Assembly (NCBI RefSeq): GCF_003970675.1
Contig: NZ_CP034562.1
Span: 4,659,501 to 4,723,500 of the forward strand
DNA length: 64,000 nucleotides
Direction: 5' to 3'
DNA from: Flammeovirga pectinis
GTDB lineage: Bacteria > Bacteroidota > Bacteroidia > Cytophagales > Flammeovirgaceae
The translations under genes and the position numbers were made by a program. Positions within the stretch are counted from its first letter, which is position 1. Each line of letters opens with the position of its first letter. Positions 56,135-64,000 of this stretch are shown in pieces. The notes below the pieces were generated by a model, which saw only the letters and a program-made list of their open reading frames with translations, made no database searches and was not told where the DNA came from.

Positions 56135-56956
56135 TCAATTGCTTTTATATTCAACAACCTCTTTAGTACTATTTGTTTTTAAGAACCATAAGAAGAAAGG
56201 AATACCTAAAAGAACACCCGCTAAACCTTCTCCGTTTATAAGGGTAATATTTCCTTCAAAAATACCAGTCTGATTAAAATAAACACTCCCTAGAAGAATA
56301 GGGTTAAAGTAGTTCCATACATAATGAAAAATGATAGGAGGAACAATGCTATCTGATTTAAAATAGGCATAAGCAAACGGCATAGAAAATATAAATACAG
56401 CACATAATTGTAATAACATTAATACAAATGGATATTCTACATTCGTTAAAAATGCAAGTTGCAATACTATAGGTGCATGCCATAATGCCCAAATAATACC
56501 AACCCCAATAGCTGCAAAGTTTTTTCCATGTGCAGCAGCTGCTGTTTTTAATAAGAAACCTCTCCAACCATATTCTTCACCAAATACTAATAGTAAGCCA
56601 ATAAAAACATTAGCAATACTAGGAAGCACCGTTAACTCTATCAGTTTATCTTTATTTAATGTTGATAAGCCTAACGTATATGTTACAAGACAAATGACAC
56701 CAATAAATAAGATTGGATAAAGTACCGAAAATGCTAGTGCTTTTAAATTTACTTTATGAAATACTGGTGCTAATACTTTTTTAAATGATTTAAATCGAAT
56801 TGAGTTTAATAGCAAACCAACAATGGCTGGTACAAACATTACCAATGATACTAAGTTGATATTCTCTCCTTCAAAAAAAATAAAGAAAGTAAATACATAA
56901 GAAATTATTAAAGTAAGAATGGTAAAAACAGAGGCATATTTTAAGTCAGTATTCAT
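56135..56956 (-). CDS. CPBP-family intramembrane metalloprotease
   Basis: A 273-residue protein with about eight membrane segments. The protease motifs are EEYGWRG (E127, E128, R132) and WALWHAPI (H160), with a later conserved His in IIFHYVWNY. CPBP/CAAX-protease-like enzymes cleave membrane or prenyl-type peptides; targets here are unknown. It lies between the giant secreted protein and the Ig-like gene on the same strand, probably with its own promoter, as gaps exceed 100 nt. Confidence 0.92.
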   Translation of the reverse strand: MNTDLKYASVFTILTLIISYVFTFFIFFEGENINLVSLVMFVPAIVGLLLNSIRFKSFKKVLAPVFHKVNLKALAFSVLYPILFIGVICLVTYTLGLSTLNKDKLIELTVLPSIANVFIGLLLVFGEEYGWRGFLLKTAAAAHGKNFAAIGVGIIWALWHAPIVLQLAFLTNVEYPFVLMLLQLCAVFIFSMPFAYAYFKSDSIVPPIIFHYVWNYFNPILLGSVYFNQTGIFEGNITLINGEGLAGVLLGIPFFLWFLKTNSTKEVVEYKSN

Positions 56957-57036
56957 AGAGTAACACGTTGATTGATAGAGATTATTTTGATCTTATATAA
57001 GTATAGATAAATGAACTTGTTTAATGGACACAAAAA

Positions 57037-57068
57037 AATGGAGTTTAGTAAAAAAACCAAACTCCATT
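57037..57068 (-). terminator. Terminator of the 1904-residue gene
   Basis: AATGGAGTTT (57037-57046) pairs with AAACTCCATT (57059-57068). On the minus strand a T-run follows. Confidence 0.8.
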
Positions 57069-57102
57069 CTTCAATATCATAATTTACAAATAGAATCTTT
57101 AA

Positions 57103-60100
57103 CTATTTAAGTGCCATTTTATAATTACTAATTTTATTATTTTGGTTTACTGATATAATATATAAACCTCTTTTTAATGAATGATGTACTGAACTATTTG
57201 GCACTATATCTTTTAAAGAAAGTACATGGCTTCCATCTAATGTATAAATTTCTACTTGTTCAATTTTTGATGATGTATTAAAATGAATCTGACTTAAAGA
57301 AGTACCTAATTTTAATGCTTTAATATCATCTTCAAGACTTAGAACAGAATGCTCTTCAAATATTAAATAGAAACGGTCTTCATATTGTCCTGCGGTTAAA
57401 TTTATATGCACTTCACCATCTTCTAAATTGTATTCTTTACCCGTTTCTTTATCAAGTAACAACATTGGAATATCCTCCATGTTGTCCCAGTTTGGTACAG
57501 AAAATTTATGTACACCACCATGAGCAGTAATTAAACCTACAGGTATTTCTTTAGATTGAATATCAAAATCATCTAAGACATTAATAACATATTTCTCTTC
57601 TGTTGATGCAATACCTGTGTATAAAGAAAAGCCAGGATTACCCATAAACTTCTTTACATCAAATTGAGCATCATACTCATTAGATGCATCTTCTTTAAAT
57701 GCAACTAGTACCTGATTAAAATATCCATCTTCGTGTGCTACATTCAACCACATTCTAGCAAAATCGGCTGCATTTTTCACTCTAAAAAACTGTTGGTTGT
57801 TCGATGAACGCATAGAGTTGGTAAACGATATATTACCTGTAGATTTTGCTTCTACATAAAATCCCTGCCCAACAGCAATTTCCCCATTTGGTAAATCTGC
57901 AGATCCACCAGATACTCCACCAATACCAGGTTTAAATGTTGCATAATCTGAAGAAATCAAATTAGAACCATTTGTAGTATTCTGATCCCAGAAATAAACT
58001 GCTGATTGAATTAAGTTGCTTCCTTTGGCTCCATTCTCATCAATAAATCTATCTACTCTAATTGGAGATATATATGGATTACCTAATAAATTAAAACCTG
58101 TATGTGCTCCCTTTTTAACAGCTACCGTTACATCTTTATTATTCGGAATTCCTGATAACTTTTTAAGACTAACATTAGTAGCTGTATATCCTTGCCCAGG
58201 TACCATTGCTCCATTATGAGCAATCCATCCTTTATTTAATTCGGTATAACTATGTGTTTGAGGAATGGTTGGATCATAAGTATAAATATTTTCTCCAAAA
58301 GATTGATGCGAATTAAATGGACTCGAAAAGTAATTATACACCGTTTCTACACCTGTACCTTTTACAGTGTATTCTACAACACCTGTACCTTGGTATTCTG
58401 AATTTTCGGTTTGGAGTAAAAATCCACCGTTTTCAATGGTAATCACACCATTATTCACTAAATCATTATTTACAGTTATACTAGCATCTTTCTTTACACT
58501 AATCTTACTATTGCTACCCAAGTTTACAGAGTTGACAATAATATCATTCGTAATAGTATAAGTAACATTCGGATCAATTACTACATTTGTTTTAGTAGTA
58601 GGTTCTCCGTTAGACCATGTAGAACCATCAAAAACACTTTGGTTCGGATCATTAAATTCAATTTGGTATGCACTTGGCAAAATAGCTAAATCAATAGTAC
58701 TTGCAGGTAAATTAGCAAAAGCAGCATCTAAGAAGGTCCATCCAAAAGTTACCGTACTTTGTGAACTAGATGCATTACCCGTAAAGAATATTTTTACTTG
58801 CGTAGTACTATTTTTCACTACATTTAATGTTAAGCCATTTGGTACATTATTCGCCACAACTAAACCTTGGTCTACTAGGTTAACACCCATTTTTCCTAAA
58901 ATAACATCACCTCCTGTAAGGTCCATTATTAACTCTCCTTCAACTACACCATTATTATTACTGTTCTCTTTAAACTGAGAATAACTCACTACAACAAAAT
59001 CACTGTCTGTAATTGGTGTATCATTAAAGTTAAGTTCAATAGGATAATCTGTATTGGTTAATCCCAAGAATGCCGAAACATCTGTAGAAACAAATGCCTC
59101 CTCTGTAAATGTGATTAGTATATCATTTGCATCATCTACATTATTATGGTTTGTAGCATTCCCTGTAAAGGTTAACGTACAATTATTATCATCTACTTTT
59201 GTTATTATTGCTGTTAAACCATCTGGTACATTTTGGATTGAATAGGTGTAAATAGGACTTCCATTTGTTCCGTTAAATGTGTCGCCAACAAGTGTAACTG
59301 TTTTACTCCCTACCAAAGAACCATCATCAATATTGTTCTCTGTAAATATATTTGCATCCCAAACTAAATAAGGGGCAGAATCTCTAAAATTAATGTTGAT
59401 ATCTTTCTGAAGATTAAAGAAATGAGCATTTGTTCCGTCTACAAACAATTGATCTAAAAGCTGAATAGATACTGTAACATCGTCGTTATCTTCATGATCT
59501 ACAGCGTTGCCGGTAAAATAAACAATGATGTTTTCTGAATCAGTTAATTCTATATGCGCTGTTAAGCCATTAGGTGTTCCAGTAATTTGTGCAAGACTAG
59601 CAGATAGTAAATCTATATTCCCTGTTACAAATTGAATATCTCCTTGTATTGATAAAAATAGAGAATCAGTAATAGAACCATCAAAACTGAATGACTCATT
59701 TAAATAATCTTTTGAATAATTTACACCTGGAGTATCATAAAAATTAAACTGAATTCCTTGATGTGAAATGTTTTCAAAAGAAGTAAGGTCTTCATCTGTA
59801 AAAATGGTTTTCTTCAGGATAATAGCTCCATTATAAGTAGTATTTGTGTAATCATTCTCTGTAGCTTTTCCTGTAAAAGATAATTCTATAATTTGATCTG
59901 ATACTTTTACAATTTCTGTTGATAACCCTGTAGGAATGTTAGCAACATTTATATATTCTGAAAGTGTATCACCAATTGCTCCAATAAAAGTCTTTCTATT
60001 ACTGACTTGAACCAGTTGTTTTGATTTAATATTTCCTAGATATGTTGATGTATCTTCTTCAAAAATCATATCACCCCAATACACTCCATATTTCTCAGAA

Positions 60101-62817
60101 TAATTGATTTTGGAGGTAAATGTATAGTTCTCTATGGTTGTAATTTCAAGATTATTGATTGCTCCTAAACCATTATCATTAAAAGTAATAATTAAGTCTT
60201 CAACATCATCATTATCAAAATGATTAGCTGTTGAACCATTAATTGATAATCTTAATTGAGTTGCTGTAATTCTTGATAATTCTACATCATAACCATCAGG
60301 AAGGTTATCAACATCAATATTATTTGTTGATATACTGTCAGAGAAAGTTGCATTGTATAATGATACAACAATTGCATTTTCAATTGTACCTTCATCATCC
60401 ATATCCTCGGTAAATACTTTTTTGCTATAGGTTAACGTAGGGGTTACTGGCGCTTCTACAAAATTTAATTCAAAATTATTTATGGTTTGATTTACTAATG
60501 TTGGAAAAACAGTTGATGTAAAGGCTGAGTTCTGAACGCTGATTACTACATTACTAACGTCATCAATTTCTTTTTTATGAGAAGTTGCACTGTATAAAAA
60601 CGATAGCTCTAAACTTGTATCAGATAATCGAATAACATTGCCTTCTAAACCTTCTGGTAGATTACTGAAAATAACTTTTGATAATGAAGTGAAATCTTCT
60701 CCATTATATCCATTAAACGTTTCGTCACCTAATAAATTAATAATTACACTTCCTTCAATAGAACCATCATTTCTTGGGTTTTCACTTAACGAATAATTGT
60801 CTAAAGTGATACCTTGAAATTCTTGAAATTTAAACTGAATATCTTGTGTATAACCTGCTACTAGCGTATTCTTAAAATCAACAAATGCACTATCTAAAAA
60901 TGTGATTGTTGTTGTAATACTATCACTTGGAGCATGGGCATCTGCAGTACCGCTAACTGTCATTATTAGTAACTTATTGTGTGTTCTTGTAAAGGTTGCA
61001 GTTAAACCTGTTGGTAGATTATTTACTTCTATAAGATTAGCTACACTGTCTATAAATTTATCATGTACTAAATTGAAATGAACTTGCATGTTACCAAAAC
61101 CACCATCATAAGGTTCTCTTTCTGTAAAAGAAGTAGCATTACCTGCTAATGAAGTAGTTAATGCTATTTCTGGATTATATCCATCATGAAAAAGAATAGA
61201 AAGCGTTGATATTGTAGAGAAGTTAATCTCACTTGCAGGTATTTCTCCAAACGCACTGTCTTTAAAAGAATAACCAAAGTTTTTTGTTTGGTCTGAATGA
61301 TCTGTAGCAGTTCCACTCAAAGAGAAAATTACATTTGTAGAAGATGTTTTTAATGCTTTTAAAATTAATCCATCTGGAATATTTATTGGTGTAATATAAT
61401 TTAAGGCTACAAGATCATTTCCTACAAGTCCTGATAAAGTATCGCCACCTGTTAATGATAATTCAAGAGAACCTACTATTGTACCATTGTTAATTACATT
61501 CTCTTTAAAATTACCTTGTTGTACTACAATAAAATCACTATCCGTAAATAACGGTGGATCATCGGTCATAAAGCTAATACCACTCGCTTCTAAATAAACT
61601 GCATAATCTATAACGTCGGCATTCAATATTTCAAATGCATTGTCTTGGAATGTCCAACCAAAGGTAACATCATCTTCTATGGTATGGTTTACCGCATTTC
61701 CTGTAAGAGTAATTGTAACTTTATAATCTGAATTTTTAATAACAGAAAGAGTTAGACCTTGGGGAACATTATTAGGAACTACATAGCCAAGAGTTACTAA
61801 ATCTGCTTCTATAGCACCATTTAACTTATCACCACCAGTTAAATTTAACACCATACTACCACTTACACTTCCATCATTGGATTCGTTTTCTACATAGGGT
61901 AATCTTGAAGTTATTATGAAATCACTATCTTCAATTAGGTTTACTTCAATTGTACTAAAATCAATTTCTATGTATTCTTCAGAAACAGCAAAGTCTACCA
62001 CATTATTAGAAACATTCAAGAATGCACTATCTTCAAAAATCCACCCACAATTTATATCATTTACATCTTCATGATTATCAGCATTTCCTAATAATGATAT
62101 TGATACTTCTGTAAGACTATTTCTAATTACTGAAAGGGTTAAACCTTCTGGAATATTTACGGGTTTTACAAAGCCTGTTTCTACTAAATCCTGACCAATA
62201 ATTCCTGCTAAAGTATCACCACCAACTAAATTTAAAACAAGGATACCTTCCACTGCACCATCGTCTGCAGAGGTTTCTATAAATTGAGTTGAATTTATTA
62301 CTTCAAAATCACTATCTGTAATAGGTGGGGCATTTCTAAAGTTTACACTATACACTTTAGATGTACCTGAATAATTACTTGCATTACCATTTTGGAACGC
62401 ATCATCAAGAAGCGTTAATTTTAAATTATATATATCTAAATTATCTGTGTGGTAATTTGCTGTATCAACTAATGTTATTTGTAATCTTGTAGCCGAAATA
62501 GGAACAACTTCCAAGCGTAAACCTTTTGGTAGGTTTTCTACTTCAGCATAACCTAATTTTATATAATCATCTCTAATACCATCTAAATCATAGATGCTTC
62601 CATCATTTTCATCTAATAATGGCGAGAAAGTAATAGAACCTGTTGCATTCGCAAAAACAGAGTATGGAAAAGTTCCATCAAAATTATCTGATTCAGAAAA
62701 TGTGTTACCGTCCCATTCTATACCATCTTGTTCTACTTCTGTATTTGACGCAATAGTATAATTAGGTAGTGTAGTAATGAGGGAAAGCGTTAATAATATT
62801 AGGAATAACCTTTTCAT
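57103..62817 (-). CDS. Giant secreted surface protein with 11 degenerate repeats and T9SS tail
   Basis: A 1904-residue exported protein. Signal peptide 1-23. From about 35 to 1390, eleven copies of a roughly 125-residue beta-rich unit follow one another. Each opens with F(x)E(x)nDG(S/T)(x)nG and has L(x)GDTFNG, N(I/V)PxGL, LTGNAxNH and a FxDxAF-like block, as in copies starting near 170, 300, 430, 800, 1150 and 1275. Residues 1395-1830 hold a beta-helix-like region (ITIENGGFLLQTEN) and further beta domains. The last 75 residues (IEQVEIYTLDGSHVLSLKD to NYKMALK) are a T9SS type A-like sorting domain. Probably an adhesin or matrix protein. Repeat copies are too diverged for recent duplication. 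Confidence 0.85.
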   Translation of the reverse strand: MKRLFLILLTLSLITTLPNYTIASNTEVEQDGIEWDGNTFSESDNFDGTFPYSVFANATGSITFSPLLDENDGSIYDLDGIRDDYIKLGYAEVENLPKGLRLEVVPISATRLQITLVDTANYHTDNLDIYNLKLTLLDDAFQNGNASNYSGTSKVYSVNFRNAPPITDSDFEVINSTQFIETSADDGAVEGILVLNLVGGDTLAGIIGQDLVETGFVKPVNIPEGLTLSVIRNSLTEVSISLLGNADNHEDVNDINCGWIFEDSAFLNVSNNVVDFAVSEEYIEIDFSTIEVNLIEDSDFIITSRLPYVENESNDGSVSGSMVLNLTGGDKLNGAIEADLVTLGYVVPNNVPQGLTLSVIKNSDYKVTITLTGNAVNHTIEDDVTFGWTFQDNAFEILNADVIDYAVYLEASGISFMTDDPPLFTDSDFIVVQQGNFKENVINNGTIVGSLELSLTGGDTLSGLVGNDLVALNYITPINIPDGLILKALKTSSTNVIFSLSGTATDHSDQTKNFGYSFKDSAFGEIPASEINFSTISTLSILFHDGYNPEIALTTSLAGNATSFTEREPYDGGFGNMQVHFNLVHDKFIDSVANLIEVNNLPTGLTATFTRTHNKLLIMTVSGTADAHAPSDSITTTITFLDSAFVDFKNTLVAGYTQDIQFKFQEFQGITLDNYSLSENPRNDGSIEGSVIINLLGDETFNGYNGEDFTSLSKVIFSNLPEGLEGNVIRLSDTSLELSFLYSATSHKKEIDDVSNVVISVQNSAFTSTVFPTLVNQTINNFELNFVEAPVTPTLTYSKKVFTEDMDDEGTIENAIVVSLYNATFSDSISTNNIDVDNLPDGYDVELSRITATQLRLSINGSTANHFDNDDVEDLIITFNDNGLGAINNLEITTIENYTFTSKINYSEKYGVYWGDMIFEEDTSTYLGNIKSKQLVQVSNRKTFIGAIGDTLSEYINVANIPTGLSTEIVKVSDQIIELSFTGKATENDYTNTTYNGAIILKKTIFTDEDLTSFENISHQGIQFNFYDTPGVNYSKDYLNESFSFDGSITDSLFLSIQGDIQFVTGNIDLLSASLAQITGTPNGLTAHIELTDSENIIVYFTGNAVDHEDNDDVTVSIQLLDQLFVDGTNAHFFNLQKDININFRDSAPYLVWDANIFTENNIDDGSLVGSKTVTLVGDTFNGTNGSPIYTYSIQNVPDGLTAIITKVDDNNCTLTFTGNATNHNNVDDANDILITFTEEAFVSTDVSAFLGLTNTDYPIELNFNDTPITDSDFVVVSYSQFKENSNNNGVVEGELIMDLTGGDVILGKMGVNLVDQGLVVANNVPNGLTLNVVKNSTTQVKIFFTGNASSSQSTVTFGWTFLDAAFANLPASTIDLAILPSAYQIEFNDPNQSVFDGSTWSNGEPTTKTNVVIDPNVTYTITNDIIVNSVNLGSNSKISVKKDASITVNNDLVNNGVITIENGGFLLQTENSEYQGTGVVEYTVKGTGVETVYNYFSSPFNSHQSFGENIYTYDPTIPQTHSYTELNKGWIAHNGAMVPGQGYTATNVSLKKLSGIPNNKDVTVAVKKGAHTGFNLLGNPYISPIRVDRFIDENGAKGSNLIQSAVYFWDQNTTNGSNLISSDYATFKPGIGGVSGGSADLPNGEIAVGQGFYVEAKSTGNISFTNSMRSSNNQQFFRVKNAADFARMWLNVAHEDGYFNQVLVAFKEDASNEYDAQFDVKKFMGNPGFSLYTGIASTEEKYVINVLDDFDIQSKEIPVGLITAHGGVHKFSVPNWDNMEDIPMLLLDKETGKEYNLEDGEVHINLTAGQYEDRFYLIFEEHSVLSLEDDIKALKLGTSLSQIHFNTSSKIEQVEIYTLDGSHVLSLKDIVPNSSVHHSLKRGLYIISVNQNNKISNYKMALK

Positions 62818-63240
62818 AACAGTTAGTAATCTTTGGTGATTAATAGAAGAGTAAATTATTTACTGACTATTTAATTAAGCATATAACACTATGTATTAAA
62901 CAATGAAATAGGATATCATTCCATAAAATAAGAAGTGGTCAAATTAATTTTCATGATATAAATGGGTTATTTTTGGGGTTGTTATTAAAGAATCTTTCGA
63001 GTTTCTTTTGGTCTTTTCTAGAGAATAATTAGTTACAATTATCTCCTATAATTACACAGACTACTTTATAATAGTTCATTATTTAATTAAATCAATCATT
63101 TTTTTATAGTAGTACTTGTATACAATCAAGAATAGATTTCAGAAAAATTATATATAAACAGTTATGTGGGAATTATTTTACATTTATTTACGTTATTGTA
63201 TTTGTAAACCCAAGAATAGTCTTTAACCCAATTAACGACC
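62818..63240. other. 423-nt gene-free stretch between divergent surface genes
   Basis: Strongly A/T-rich. No open frame with coding character on either strand. A one-mismatch -7 box (TGTATTTG) lies at about 63198-63205 before the right-hand gene, but no TTTG stands at the right distance. No repeat or hairpin of note was seen. Confidence 0.4.
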
Positions 63241-64000
63241 ATGAAAATATTAAGCCTAAAGATTGTTTCATTATTCTTTTTCTGTTTTCTAATTATTACT
63301 TCTTTTAGTCTAGCTCAAAATGGTTTTGTTGTGCAAGGTGTAGCGAGAAATAATGGACATGCAGCACTTGGAGATCGATTGATTTCTTTTACGTTTCAAG
63401 TAAAAAGTAACGACGGATCTACCACATATTACAGTGAAACAAAATCTATCCGTACGGATACTTACGGTGTTTTTTCTCATATTGTTGGACAAGGTGATAA
63501 TCAATCCGGCAATTTAAAAAATGCTCCTTATACACTTGGTAATCTAAAATTAATTGTCTCTTTAGATGATAATGGTAACCAACAAATCATATCAGATAAA
63601 CCCATGAATTATGTGCCTTATGCATACAGAGCAGCCAATGGTTTGCCTGCAGGGTCAATAATTCCATTTGTTGGAAGTTCTGCTCCAAATGGCTGGATGA
63701 TGTGTGATGGAAGTTCAATTCCATCCGGTACAACATTAAAAGATGTTTTGGGAATGAACAATGCACCCGATTTAAGAGGTATGTTTGTAAGGGGAGCAGG
63801 TACTAACGAAACTTTTACAAATACAAATAGTGAATATCCTCAAGGTCCTGCCTTAAATGATGTTGAAAAAGATAAAATTGGTCCACACAACCATTCAGAT
63901 AATATTGCTGTAGCAGTAGATAATGGAGGTTCTCACTCCCATAGTTATGAAAGAATTGAAGGATCGAGCGAATATGGCATATTAAACTATATTGCAGGTT
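63241..64000 (+). CDS. Secreted protein with phage tail-collar domain (3' end outside window)
   Basis: An ATG at 63241 opens a frame that runs off the right edge (253 residues visible). The signal peptide is hydrophobic (KIVSLFFFCFLIITSFSLAQ). Residues about 25-130 form a beta-rich domain (GFVVQGVARNNGHAALGDRL, MNYVPYAYRAANGLPAG) common to Bacteroidota surface proteins. From about 138 it shows a phage tail-collar motif: PAGSIIPFVGSSAPNGWMMC, CDGSSI, LRGMFVRGAG and a His-rich GPHNHSDN with SHSHSYE. In phage, this domain is a metal-binding fibre tip; here it is attached to a bacterial export signal. Partial, so full architecture is unknown. Confidence 0.8.
   Translation, partial: MKILSLKIVSLFFFCFLIITSFSLAQNGFVVQGVARNNGHAALGDRLISFTFQVKSNDGSTTYYSETKSIRTDTYGVFSHIVGQGDNQSGNLKNAPYTLGNLKLIVSLDDNGNQQIISDKPMNYVPYAYRAANGLPAGSIIPFVGSSAPNGWMMCDGSSIPSGTTLKDVLGMNNAPDLRGMFVRGAGTNETFTNTNSEYPQGPALNDVEKDKIGPHNHSDNIAVAVDNGGSHSHSYERIEGSSEYGILNYIAG

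Noticed and set aside
58016-59245. Plus-strand open frames within the giant surface-protein gene
   Set aside because: They are antisense shadows of the repeat protein on the minus strand.
1-64000. tRNA, rRNA, CRISPR arrays, transposases or integrases
   Set aside because: None was seen on reading both strands; there are no regular spaced repeats and no recognisable mobile-element genes.

Overview
The window looks like a chromosome segment of a low-GC, gliding-type marine Bacteroidota, most likely Cytophagales and close to Flammeovirga. The genus is my inference. The evidence is the Bacteroidota form of RpoB, a PorP/SprF outer-membrane protein, secreted proteins with C-terminal type IX secretion (T9SS) sorting domains, a DUF5606 gene, and several promoters with the Bacteroidota -7 box TAnnTTTG. 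No tRNA, rRNA, CRISPR array, transposase or prophage module was seen.

Layout. 0-7 kb: an SDR epimerase (cut by the left edge), a TPR protein, a ComA-type phosphosulfolactate synthase, a flavin-reductase-like protein, and an overlapping cobT-cobS-cobC set for the last steps of cobalamin synthesis. 6.80-7.03 kb: a non-coding patch with five DnaA-box-like 9-mers and a near-perfect parS palindrome, which is a candidate oriC. 7-12 kb: an RluA-type pseudouridine synthase, panB, an SDR oxidoreductase, and a PolX-like protein whose polymerase catalytic aspartates appear lost while the PHP domain is intact; then DUF5606. 12-16 kb: rpoB standing alone, with its own terminator and neither rplJL nor rpoC beside it. 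16-22 kb: TlpA-like thioredoxin, a three-gene envelope operon, a ceramidase-like protein, and rho with a leader that could form alternative hairpins. 22-30 kb: a fusion of nucleotide-transporter-like membrane domain, HEAT-like repeats and cyclic-nucleotide-binding domain, and a mosaic M6 metalloprotease exported by T9SS.

30-45 kb: gmk, an ECF sigma factor, a GT9 glycosyltransferase, a histidine kinase/sigma-54 activator pair, an NmrA-type SDR, a GntR (YtrA-type) regulated ABC operon with a visible operator, and a TolC-HlyD-MacB-like efflux operon. In related genomes the kinase/activator pair often accompanies this kind of efflux operon; here they are separated by about 4.5 kb. 45-53 kb: a Spo0M-like gene split by a frameshift, recA with a palindrome over its promoter, a cystathionine beta-synthase-like enzyme, a predicted aminopeptidase, a divergent hotdog-like protein, a C45-type Ntn protein lacking the expected Cys, and a TonB protein. 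53-64 kb: surface and secretion genes (PorP/SprF, an Ig-like secreted protein, a CPBP protease, a 1904-residue protein with 11 degenerate repeats and a T9SS tail), and at the right edge a truncated secreted protein with a phage tail-collar domain.

The strongest points for follow-up are the DnaA-box/parS patch, the isolated rpoB, the PolX with a dead polymerase site, the rho leader and the recA operator candidate.
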